This document shows positions 25,117 through 34,944 of a stretch of 64,000 nucleotides of DNA, in pieces; positions within the stretch are counted from its first letter, which is position 1; every line of letters starts with the position of its first letter. A program made the position numbers and the translations under genes. The notes beneath the pieces were generated by a model. It had not been told where the DNA came from. It saw only the letters and a list, made by a program, of their open reading frames with translations, and did no database searches. The stretch is from Pseudomonas simiae (GTDB taxonomy: Bacteria; Pseudomonadota; Gammaproteobacteria; Pseudomonadales; Pseudomonadaceae): assembly GCF_900111895.1 (NCBI RefSeq), contig NZ_FOKB01000007.1, forward strand, positions 1 to 64,000, read 5' to 3'.

Positions 25117-26520
25117 ATGCTGAAGAAGTTGTTCCAGTCATTCCGTTCTCCCTTGCGTCGTACGCAACACAAACGCAGCACGCCTGAAGTGCTCAACAGC
25201 AGCCAACATTCGCTGCAACGCGCTCAATTCAGCCGTTACGCCGTGAACATCGTCGAACGTTTGCAGAACGCCGGCTACCAGGCTTATCTGGTGGGCGGGT
25301 GCGTTCGCGACATGCTGCTCAATATCACACCCAAGGACTTCGACGTCGCCACCAGCGCCACGCCTGAGCAAGTGCGTGCCGAATTCCGCAATGCGCGGAT
25401 CATCGGCCGACGCTTCAAGCTGGTGCATATTCACTTCGGTCGCGAAATCATCGAAGTCGCGACGTTCCGTGCCGGCCATCCGCAAAACGATGAAGAGGAA
25501 GACACCAATCAGTCCTCCCGCAACGAAAGCGGGCGCATCCTGCGCGACAACGTTTACGGCACCCTGGAAGAAGACGCGCAACGCCGCGACTTCACCATCA
25601 ACGCCCTGTATTACGACCCGGTCAGCGAGCGCATCCTCGATTACGCCAATGGCGTACACGACATTCGCAACAACCTGATCCGCCTGATCGGTGACCCCGT
25701 CCAGCGCTACCAGGAAGACCCGGTACGCATGCTGCGGGCCGTGCGTTTTGCTGCCAAGCTGAACTTCGGCATCGAGCGCCATACCGCCGCGCCGATTCGC
25801 GAACTGGCCCCGATGCTGCGAGAGATCCCCTCGGCGCGCCTGTTCGAAGAAGTGCTCAAACTATTCCTCTCGGGTTATGCCGCCGACACCTTTGAAATGC
25901 TGGTGGATCTGCAGTTGTTCGACCCGCTGTTCCCGGCCAGCGCCGAGGCTTTGGAATACAACCCGACGTACACCCACACCCTGATCAGCGAAGCGCTGAT
26001 CAACACCGACCTGCGCATCAAGCAGAACAAGCCGGTCACCCCGGCGTTCCTGTTTGCAGCGCTGTTGTGGCCAGCCTTGCCCAAACGCGTACTGCGCTTG
26101 CAGGAACGTGGCATGCCGCCGATCCCGGCCATGCAGGAAGCCGCCCATGAGTTGATCGCCGAGCAGTGCCAGCGCATCGCCATCCCGAAACGCTTCACCA
26201 TGCCGATCCGCGAGATCTGGGACATGCAGGAGCGTCTGCCTCGCCGCAGCGGCAAGCGCGCTGACCTGTTGCTGGACAACCCACGCTTCCGCGCCGGCTA
26301 CGACTTCCTGCTGCTGCGCGAAAGTGCCGGCGAGCAGACCGACGGCCTGGGCGAATGGTGGACCGATTACCAGGACGCCAATGACAGCGGGCGCCGCGAC
26401 ATGATTCGTGAGCTCGGCAGCAAAGGCGATGGCGAAGGCGCTGGCCCTAAGAAGCGTCGTCGCAGCGGCACCAAACGCAAGCGCAGTTCGGCTGACGCCT
26501 CGGGCGCTGCGGGCGAATAA
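25117..26520 (+). CDS. pcnB: Poly(A) polymerase I
   Basis: A 467-residue nucleotidyltransferase that adds poly(A) tails to RNAs and marks them for decay. The catalytic domain has LVGGCVRDMLL and the metal-binding pair in KDFDVAT, then the neck domain (GRILRDNVYG, AQRRDFTINALYY). The basic C-terminal tail (KKRRRSGTKRKR) suits RNA binding. ATG at 25117 gives the conserved MLKKLFQSFR start. A GTG three codons upstream is also possible, and neither has a clear ribosome-binding site. It is followed by folK after two bases. Confidence 0.95.
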   Translation: MLKKLFQSFRSPLRRTQHKRSTPEVLNSSQHSLQRAQFSRYAVNIVERLQNAGYQAYLVGGCVRDMLLNITPKDFDVATSATPEQVRAEFRNARIIGRRFKLVHIHFGREIIEVATFRAGHPQNDEEEDTNQSSRNESGRILRDNVYGTLEEDAQRRDFTINALYYDPVSERILDYANGVHDIRNNLIRLIGDPVQRYQEDPVRMLRAVRFAAKLNFGIERHTAAPIRELAPMLREIPSARLFEEVLKLFLSGYAADTFEMLVDLQLFDPLFPASAEALEYNPTYTHTLISEALINTDLRIKQNKPVTPAFLFAALLWPALPKRVLRLQERGMPPIPAMQEAAHELIAEQCQRIAIPKRFTMPIREIWDMQERLPRRSGKRADLLLDNPRFRAGYDFLLLRESAGEQTDGLGEWWTDYQDANDSGRRDMIRELGSKGDGEGAGPKKRRRSGTKRKRSSADASGAAGE

Positions 26521-26522
26521 AC

Positions 26523-27008
26523 GTGGAACGCATCTACATCGGCATGGGCAGCAACCTGGCTGCCCCGGCTCAGCAATTGCGCAGCGCTGTCGAAGCACTG
26601 GCCCGATTGCCAGGCACCACCGTCGCCGGCGTCTCCGCCTTTTATCAAAGTGACTCCCTGCTCCCAGGCCAACCGCGCTATACCAATGCGGTTGCTGCCT
26701 TGGACAGCAACCTTGCGCCCCTGGCGCTGCTGGATGCGTTGCAAGCCATCGAGAACGACCAAGGCCGCGAACGCCTTGAGCGCTGGGGCCCACGCACGCT
26801 CGACCTGGACATCCTGTTGTTTGGCGATCGCCTGATCGACGAGCCGCGCCTCAAGGTGCCGCACTATCAAATGCACCTGCGGGCGTTTGTGCTGTATCCG
26901 CTGGCTGAACTGGCGCCCGTCGCGCTGCAACTGCCCAACGGTCAGACGCTCAGCGAACTGCTGGCCGCCTGCCCGTTTGTCGGCCTGGAACGCCTGCCCC
27001 AAGACTGA
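26523..27008 (+). CDS. folK: 2-amino-4-hydroxy-6-hydroxymethyldihydropteridine diphosphokinase
   Basis: A 161-residue HPPK enzyme. It transfers pyrophosphate from ATP to the pterin precursor of folate, directly before the FolP step (folP lies at 50759-51610). Visible motifs are GSNLAAPAQQL and the signature RWGPRTLDLDILLFGD, with the two metal-binding aspartates. Start GTG, two bases after pcnB stops, so it is co-translated with pcnB. Confidence 0.95.
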   Translation: MERIYIGMGSNLAAPAQQLRSAVEALARLPGTTVAGVSAFYQSDSLLPGQPRYTNAVAALDSNLAPLALLDALQAIENDQGRERLERWGPRTLDLDILLFGDRLIDEPRLKVPHYQMHLRAFVLYPLAELAPVALQLPNGQTLSELLAACPFVGLERLPQD

Positions 27009-27015
27009 CTCGCTC

Positions 27016-27047
27016 AATGTGGGAGCTGGCTTGCCTGCTCCCACATT
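27016..27047. repeat. Single REP-type palindrome after folK
   Basis: AATGTGGGAGC (27016-27026) pairs with GCTCCCACATT (27037-27047) around a ten-base loop. The TGTGGGAGC core is typical of extragenic REP sequences in P. fluorescens-group genomes. It starts 8 bases past the folK stop and could also act as a transcript end. Confidence 0.75.
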
Positions 27048-27097
27048 TCGATCACCTGCGCACTCAAAATCGCTTTCCCACTTGCTGAATCGCGTCA

Positions 27098-27137
27098 GTA
27101 ACAGCGGTAACACCGCCATCGTAACAATGCGGTAACA
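27098..27137 (+). promoter_or_regulatory. Four direct GTAACA repeats upstream of panB
   Basis: GTAACA occurs at 27098, 27107, 27121 and 27132, all on the same strand. Two of the copies sit within perfect repeats of GCGGTAACAC (27104-27113 and 27129-27138). A TTGACT hexamer follows at 27145. The motif equals a CbrB half-site, but the orientation is direct rather than inverted, so the binder is unknown. Confidence 0.5.
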
Positions 27138-27315
27138 CATCCAATTGACTTCCCGTGCCCTCCTCACGACTATAGGCGTCCCGCTGCCGCCAACCCGGCG
27201 CTAAAGGGCGCAATCCAGGCCTTATAAGCACTGCTCTCAAGACGGTGCGCCTGTATAAACGAAGACTCACGCGCGTTACTCGCTGTTTCCAAGCGCCTGA
27301 ACGAGGACCCTTTTC

Positions 27316-28116
27316 ATGCCAGACATTACCCTGACCACCTTGCAGAGCCTCAAGCTCAAAGGTGAAAAAATCACCATGCTGACCTGCTATGACGCCACCT
27401 TCGCCCACGCCAGTTGCCAGGCGGGTGTTGAAGTGCTGCTGGTGGGCGACTCCCTGGGCATGGTTCTTCAAGGGAATGACAGCACCCTGCCCGTCACCAC
27501 CGATGAACTTGCGTACCACACCGCCAGCGTCAAGCGCGGCAACGATGGTGCCTTCATCATCGCCGACCTGCCGTTCATGGGTTACGCGACGCTCGAACAG
27601 ACGTTCCAGAATGCCGGCAAGCTGATGCAAGCCGGTGCGCACATGATCAAAGTTGAAGGCGCAGTGTGGCTGGCCGAGTCGATCCGCCTGCTGGCGGAAC
27701 GCGGCGTGCCGGTGTGCGCGCACATGGGCCTGACGCCACAGTCGGTGAACATCCTCGGCGGCTACAAGGTACAAGGCCGCAATGAGGCCCAGGCGCGGCA
27801 GATGCGCGCGGATGCCATCGCCCTGGAACAGGCGGGCGCGGCAATGATCCTGCTCGAATGCGTGCCGAGCGAGCTGGCGGCAGAAATTACTCAGGCGGTG
27901 AAGGTACCGGTGATCGGCATTGGCGCAGGCTCGGCCACCGATGGCCAGGTGCTGGTATTGCACGACATGCTCGGCCTGTCGATCAGCGGCCGTGTGCCGA
28001 AGTTCGTGAAGAACTTCATGGCCGGCCAGGACAGCATTCACGCCGCACTGAGTGCCTACGTCGCCGAAGTCAAAGCGGTGACCTTCCCTGGCGCCGAACA
28101 CGGATTTTCTGCATGA
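27316..28116 (+). CDS. panB: 3-methyl-2-oxobutanoate hydroxymethyltransferase
   Basis: A 266-residue TIM-barrel enzyme that makes ketopantoate from ketoisovalerate and methylene-tetrahydrofolate, the first committed step of pantothenate and coenzyme A synthesis. Motifs include VGDSLGMVLQG and MIKVEGA, with the catalytic glutamate in LLECVPSELA. Its ketoisovalerate comes from the valine pathway (ilv genes at 3078-6360). Its stop overlaps the panC start by four bases (ATGA). Confidence 0.96.
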   Translation: MPDITLTTLQSLKLKGEKITMLTCYDATFAHASCQAGVEVLLVGDSLGMVLQGNDSTLPVTTDELAYHTASVKRGNDGAFIIADLPFMGYATLEQTFQNAGKLMQAGAHMIKVEGAVWLAESIRLLAERGVPVCAHMGLTPQSVNILGGYKVQGRNEAQARQMRADAIALEQAGAAMILLECVPSELAAEITQAVKVPVIGIGAGSATDGQVLVLHDMLGLSISGRVPKFVKNFMAGQDSIHAALSAYVAEVKAVTFPGAEHGFSA

Positions 28117-28964
28117 ACACCGTAAAAACCGTACGTGAACTGCGGGCCGCTGTGACCCACGCCCGCAATGCCGGCAAGCGCATTGGCTTTGTGCCGACCA
28201 TGGGCAACCTGCACAGCGGCCATGCCACTTTGGTGACCAAGGCCGCCCAGCAGGCGGATTTCGTAGTCGCCAGCATCTTCGTCAACCCGTTGCAGTTTGG
28301 CGCCGGCGAAGACCTGGACAAGTATCCGCGCACGCTGGCAGCCGACCAGGAAAAGCTGCTGCAAGCCGGCTGCAACCTGTTGTTCGCGCCCACCGTCGAG
28401 GAAATGTACCCCGGCGGCATGACCGGCCAGACCCGTGTCAGCGTGCCGCAACTGTCTGAAGGCCTGTGCGGCGCCAGCCGTCCGGGGCACTTCGAAGGCG
28501 TGGCGACGGTGGTCAGCAAGCTGTTCAATATGGTCCAGCCGGACATGGCGGTATTTGGCCAGAAGGATTACCAGCAACTGGCGGTGATCCGCGCCATGGT
28601 CCATGACCTGAACATGCCGATCCAAATCATTGGCGAGCCCACCGTACGCGCCGACGACGGTCTCGCGCTATCATCGCGCAACGGCTACCTCTCCGACGAA
28701 CAACGGGCCATTGCGCCGGTGCTGTACCGCTGCCTCAGCCAGATCGGTGCAGCGATCAAAGCCGGTGACCACGACTTTGCCAAGCTGCGTGCCGAACAGG
28801 TCCGGCAGATCGAAGCCGCCGGGCTGCGCCTGGACTACCTCGAAGTGCGCCAGGGCGTGCATTTGCGCCCGGCCACGGCCGAGGACCGGGATATCGTGAT
28901 ACTGGTAGCCGCCTATCTGGGCGCCACCCGACTCATCGACAACCTGCACCTGACCCTCGACTGA
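28113..28964 (+). CDS. panC: Pantothenate synthetase (pantoate--beta-alanine ligase)
   Basis: A 283-residue ligase of the nucleotidyltransferase superfamily that joins pantoate and beta-alanine using ATP. It has the HIGH-type motif PTMGNLHSGHATL, the substrate loop FGQKDYQQL and a KMSKS-like SSRNGYLS. The ATG at 28113 overlaps the panB stop, and longer in-frame extensions into panB are rejected. In P. aeruginosa panD follows. Here the next gene is pgi. Confidence 0.96.
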   Translation: MNTVKTVRELRAAVTHARNAGKRIGFVPTMGNLHSGHATLVTKAAQQADFVVASIFVNPLQFGAGEDLDKYPRTLAADQEKLLQAGCNLLFAPTVEEMYPGGMTGQTRVSVPQLSEGLCGASRPGHFEGVATVVSKLFNMVQPDMAVFGQKDYQQLAVIRAMVHDLNMPIQIIGEPTVRADDGLALSSRNGYLSDEQRAIAPVLYRCLSQIGAAIKAGDHDFAKLRAEQVRQIEAAGLRLDYLEVRQGVHLRPATAEDRDIVILVAAYLGATRLIDNLHLTLD

Positions 28965-29189
28965 CCCGTTCCCATTGCCCTCCTCGCTGCGTAAATAAAA
29001 AGTGCCGGTATAAAAAAGTACCGGCCTGAGCGCAGACAAAGCCAAGACATATCGACACGCTAGGTTTAATGTAATCGCCCTGCGCTATGGTTAGCGCTGT
29101 CCGGAACCCATTGCTTGATGAAAGACTGGACGTTCCGGGCTTAGAAGTGTCCTAAAGGCAGTCCCCGTAATAAAAGGAAACCCGCAGCG

Positions 29190-30854
29190 ATGGCGTACTA
29201 CCGCACCCCTCATGACGTTACCGCTCTGCCCGCCTGGCAAGCGCTCAATCAACATCGCCAAGCCATGCAGGATTTCAGCATGCGCGAAGCGTTCAATGCC
29301 GATCCACAGCGTTTTTCCCAGTTCACCCTGAGCAGCTGCGGACTTTTCCTCGATTACTCGAAAAACCTGATCACCAGCGAAACCCGCGACCTGCTCGTGG
29401 GCCTCGCCGAAGAAGTCGGCCTCAAAGACGCGATCAACTCGCTGTATGCCGGTGAGCCGGTCAACTCCTCCGAAGGCCGCCCGGCCCTGCACACCGCCCT
29501 GCGCCGCCCGGTGGGCGACAAGCTGTCGGTGAACGGCGTGAACATCATGCCGGACGTGCACAAGGTGCTGAACCAGATCACTGACCTGGTCGGCCGCATC
29601 CACGACGGCCTGTGGCGTGGCTACACCGAGAAGCCGATCACCGACGTGGTGAACATCGGTATCGGTGGCTCGTTCCTCGGTCCGGAGCTGGTCTCCGAAG
29701 CGCTGTTGTCCTACGCCCACAAAGGCGTGCGCTGCCATTACCTGGCGAACATTGACGGCAGCGAGTTCCATGAGCTGACCATGAAGCTGCGCGCCGAGAC
29801 CACGCTGTTCATCGTTTCGTCGAAATCCTTCAACACCCTGGAAACCCTGAAAAACGCCCAGGCCGCTCGCGCCTGGTACCTGGCCCAGGGTGGCTCGGAA
29901 GCCGAGCTGTACCGCCACTTCATCGCCGTATCGAGCAATAACGCGGCGGCGGTGGCCTTTGGTATCCGTGAAGAAAACATCTTCCCGATGTGGGACTGGG
30001 TTGGCGGACGGTACTCGCTGTGGTCGGCCATCGGCTTGCCAATCGCCCTGGCGATCGGCATGTCCAACTTCAAGGAACTGCTGTCCGGTGCCTACACCAT
30101 GGACCAGCATTTCCAGAACGCCCCCTTCGAAGCCAACATGCCGGTGCTGCTGGGCCTGCTGGGTGTGTGGTACGGCAACTTCTGGGGCGCGCAGAGCCAT
30201 GCGATCCTGCCGTACGACCACTACCTGCGTAACATTACCAAACACTTGCAACAGCTGGACATGGAATCCAACGGTAAGAGCGTGCGCCAGGATGGCACCC
30301 CAGTGGGGACCGATACCGGTCCAGTGATCTGGGGTGGCGTGGGTTGCAACGGTCAGCACGCCTATCACCAGTTGCTGCACCAGGGGACCCAACTGATCCC
30401 GGCCGACTTCATCGTGCCGATCGTCAGCTTCAACCCGGTGTCCGACCACCATCAGTGGCTCTACGCCAACTGCCTGTCCCAGAGCCAGGCATTGATGCTC
30501 GGCAAGACCCGCGCCGAAGCCGAAGCCGAGCTGCGTGACAAGGGCATCCCGGAAGAAGACGTGCAGAAGCTGGCACCGCACAAGGTGATTCCGGGCAACC
30601 GCCCGAGCAACACCATTGTGGTTGAGCGCATCAGCCCGCGTCGCTTGGGTGCGCTGGTCGCGATGTATGAGCACAAAGTGTTCGTGCAGAGCGTGATCTG
30701 GGGTATCAACGCGTTCGACCAATGGGGTGTGGAACTGGGTAAAGAGCTGGGCAAGGGCGTCTACAACCGCCTGACCGGCGCCGAAGAAACCTCGGCCGAG
30801 GATGCTTCGACCCAGGGCCTGATCAACTACTTCCGCGGTCGTCACCGCGGCTGA
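29190..30854 (+). CDS. pgi: Glucose-6-phosphate isomerase
   Basis: This 554-residue enzyme interconverts glucose-6-phosphate and fructose-6-phosphate. In pseudomonads it works mainly in gluconeogenesis and the Entner-Doudoroff cycle. Family signatures are NIGIGGSFLGPE, FIVSSKSFNTLET and GVGCNGQHAYHQLLHQGT. The C-terminus contains the conserved SVIWGINAFDQWGVELGK. It is a full-length bacterial-type PGI. A strong hairpin follows. Confidence 0.97.
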   Translation: MAYYRTPHDVTALPAWQALNQHRQAMQDFSMREAFNADPQRFSQFTLSSCGLFLDYSKNLITSETRDLLVGLAEEVGLKDAINSLYAGEPVNSSEGRPALHTALRRPVGDKLSVNGVNIMPDVHKVLNQITDLVGRIHDGLWRGYTEKPITDVVNIGIGGSFLGPELVSEALLSYAHKGVRCHYLANIDGSEFHELTMKLRAETTLFIVSSKSFNTLETLKNAQAARAWYLAQGGSEAELYRHFIAVSSNNAAAVAFGIREENIFPMWDWVGGRYSLWSAIGLPIALAIGMSNFKELLSGAYTMDQHFQNAPFEANMPVLLGLLGVWYGNFWGAQSHAILPYDHYLRNITKHLQQLDMESNGKSVRQDGTPVGTDTGPVIWGGVGCNGQHAYHQLLHQGTQLIPADFIVPIVSFNPVSDHHQWLYANCLSQSQALMLGKTRAEAEAELRDKGIPEEDVQKLAPHKVIPGNRPSNTIVVERISPRRLGALVAMYEHKVFVQSVIWGINAFDQWGVELGKELGKGVYNRLTGAEETSAEDASTQGLINYFRGRHRG

Positions 30855-30865
30855 TCCAGGTATCG

Positions 30866-30897
30866 CAAGGCCAACATCCGTTTGGACGTTGGCCTTG
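30866..30897 (+). terminator. Stem-loop after pgi
   Basis: CAAGGCCAAC (30866-30875) pairs with GTTGGCCTTG (30888-30897), and the inner bases ATCC/GGAC extend it. No T-run follows, so it may be a 3' end stabiliser or a weak terminator before acs. Confidence 0.6.
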
Positions 30898-30939
30898 AAC
30901 CCTCACCGTGCAGGGTGCATCTTTATGACTTGTCGCGAA

Positions 30940-30950
30940 AACAAGAATAA
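30940..30950 (+). promoter_or_regulatory. Hfq/Crc-type A-rich motif before acs
   Basis: AACAAGAATAA has phased AAN triplets (AAC AAG AAT AA) and sits next to the AAGGA ribosome-binding site (30949-30953). It fits the Crc/Hfq target consensus AAnAAnAA, so acetyl-CoA synthetase translation is probably under catabolite repression. Confidence 0.65.
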
Positions 30951-30959
30951 GGATTGCTC

Positions 30960-32897
<1,938 letters not shown>

Positions 32898-32913
32898 GAA
32901 AACCTGAGTCGCC

Positions 32914-33783
32914 ATGGAATTTATCCGCAGCCGCATCGAAACCCAGTTGATGAGCCTGACCGGCCTGTCGCTGGGCCAACTGGACCTGGAAAACCCCAAG
33001 GGCGACCCCGGCCTGTTCGGGCCCGATTCGGTGAGTTGGCAGGTCCATGGCGACTTCAGCAGCATGCTCATCGGCGGCATCAGCGCCTTGATGCTGCAAG
33101 CCTTGCATCCATTGGCCCTGGCGGGCGTGTGGGACCACTCGAACTTTCGTCAGGACATGCTCGGGCGCTTGCGGCGTACCTCGCAATTCATCTCGGGTAC
33201 GACTTTTGGTTCGCGCAAAGACGCTGAATGGCTGATCGAAAAAGTCCGCACCATTCACCTGCAGGTCGTCGGCCATGCTCCGGATGGTCGGCCTTATGCG
33301 GCCAGCGACCCGGAATTGTTAACCTGGGTGCATGTGGCGGAGGTCAGTAATTTTCTCGCTGCTCACCTGCGCTATCGCAACCCGCGTCTTTCAGGTCGGG
33401 ACCAGGACCGTTACTACAGTGAAATTGCCCTGGTTGCCGAACAGTTGGGCGCGCGGCATGTTCCGCGCTCTCGGCAGGAAGTTTCGGATTATCTGGCACG
33501 TATCCGCCCGCAATTACTGTGCGACGAGCGCAGCCGAGAAGTGCTGCGGTTGCTTTTGAATGCACCCTCCCCCAGCCTGCTGGCCAAACCCTTTGGCAGC
33601 CTGATGATGCAGGCCGGGATCGATCTGCTGCCGGATTGGGCCAGCACCATGCTCGACCAGCACCAGCACCCACTGCAACGCCAGATGATCCGTGCCGGGG
33701 TCAGGCGCAGTGCCCCGATGCTGCGCTGGGCGATGCGCAACGGTTCAGTGCAACGGGCCCATCGGCGGATGGGGTTGATGTAG
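32914..33783 (+). CDS. DUF2236 / MpaB-type oxygenase family protein
   Basis: A 289-residue soluble, mostly helical protein matching DUF2236 (the mpaB/rubber oxygenase family): an N-terminal GGISALMLQALHPLALAGVWDHSNF and a middle VHVAEVSNFLAAHLRYRN, with histidines that can hold heme in related oxygenases. The substrate is unknown. It starts 16 bases after acs, so it is likely co-transcribed with it. An electron-transfer or oxygenase role is family inference. Confidence 0.78.
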   Translation: MEFIRSRIETQLMSLTGLSLGQLDLENPKGDPGLFGPDSVSWQVHGDFSSMLIGGISALMLQALHPLALAGVWDHSNFRQDMLGRLRRTSQFISGTTFGSRKDAEWLIEKVRTIHLQVVGHAPDGRPYAASDPELLTWVHVAEVSNFLAAHLRYRNPRLSGRDQDRYYSEIALVAEQLGARHVPRSRQEVSDYLARIRPQLLCDERSREVLRLLLNAPSPSLLAKPFGSLMMQAGIDLLPDWASTMLDQHQHPLQRQMIRAGVRRSAPMLRWAMRNGSVQRAHRRMGLM

Positions 33784-33840
33784 GCGACGGCGCATAGCTG
33801 TTAAACTTCGCGCCCTCATTTCCCCAGCAAGGCGCGCTCC

Positions 33841-34857
33841 ATGTCTCCTCTGCATCAGGCGCTGCGCGCCGCCCTCGATCATCGCCAAGACCTGATCAAT
33901 GAGCTGCACGCCCAAGGCAGCGACTGCTACCGCCTGTTCCATGGCAGCCAGGAAGGCGCCGGCGGCCTGACCGTCGACCGCTACGGCCCGCAATTACTGG
34001 TCCAGAGCTTCCACCACCCCCTGGAAACCGCAGAACTGCTGGACCTGCATCAACAGGTCAACCAGTGCTTGGGCCTGGAGTTGTTGCTGGTCTACAACGA
34101 CCGTTCCCGTGGCAACTCGCGCATTGACCGCGACGACACGGTTTATCGTGCCGAGCCCGCTGCACTGGAAGACCTGGTAGGCCACGAGTGGGGCCTCAAT
34201 TACCGCGTGCGCGGGCGCCATGCCGGGCAAGACCCACTGCTGTTCCTTGATTTGCGTAACACCCGTGGCTGGGTCAAGGCCCACAGTGCCGGCAAAAGTG
34301 TGCTGAACCTGTTCGCCTATACCTGCGGCGTAGGCCTGAGCGCGGCCGCCGGGGGTGCGCGTGAGGTGTGCAACCTGGACTTTGCCGAGGGCAACCTGGC
34401 GGTCGGTCGTGAAAACGGCTTGCTGAACCCGCAGTTGCCGACCATGGAATTCGTACAGTCCGACTACTTCCCGGCAATTCGCCAACTGGCCGGCCTGCCG
34501 ATCACCCAGCGCCGCGGGCAAAAGCTGCCCAGTTATCCGCGCCTGGAGCAACGTCAATACGATCTGGTGCTGCTCGATCCGCCAGCCTGGGCCAAGAGCG
34601 CGTTCGGCACCGTCGACCTGCTGCGCGACTACCAGAGCCTGCTCAAGCCCGCGCTGCTGGCAACAGCTGATAACGGTGTGCTGATCTGCTGCAACAACCT
34701 GGCAAAAGTCAGCATGGAAGACTGGCGTGAACACGTGTTGCGTTGCGCAGAAAAGGCCGGACGTCCCGTGCGTGACTGGAAAGTCATGACGCCAGGTGCG
34801 GACTTTCCCTCGCAGGATCAACAACCACCGCTGAAAACCTTGATACTGCAGCTGTAA
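33841..34857 (+). CDS. Class I SAM-dependent methyltransferase (RlmI/RlmK-like)
   Basis: A 338-residue protein with an N-terminal RNA-binding-like part (GGLTVDRYGPQLLVQ) and a Rossmann methyltransferase domain. The SAM loop is VLNLFAYTCGVGLSAAAGGA, and the catalytic-type motif DPPAWAKS lies near residue 245. This arrangement is found in 23S rRNA cytosine-5 or guanosine methyltransferases of the RlmI/RlmKL group. The exact target base cannot be assigned. Confidence 0.82.
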   Translation: MSPLHQALRAALDHRQDLINELHAQGSDCYRLFHGSQEGAGGLTVDRYGPQLLVQSFHHPLETAELLDLHQQVNQCLGLELLLVYNDRSRGNSRIDRDDTVYRAEPAALEDLVGHEWGLNYRVRGRHAGQDPLLFLDLRNTRGWVKAHSAGKSVLNLFAYTCGVGLSAAAGGAREVCNLDFAEGNLAVGRENGLLNPQLPTMEFVQSDYFPAIRQLAGLPITQRRGQKLPSYPRLEQRQYDLVLLDPPAWAKSAFGTVDLLRDYQSLLKPALLATADNGVLICCNNLAKVSMEDWREHVLRCAEKAGRPVRDWKVMTPGADFPSQDQQPPLKTLILQL

Positions 34858-34944
34858 GACGTTTCCCAAAGGACCCGTTCTTCGGAACCGAAAACCCGTG
34901 CCATACTCCAAGGCACTCCTGATTGACATAGATGGCGCCGCCCC

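Noticed and set aside
29003..29025. Terminator after panC
   Set aside because: TGCCGGTA / TACCGG can pair, but the stem is short, the loop A-rich and no T-run follows, so it is not listed.
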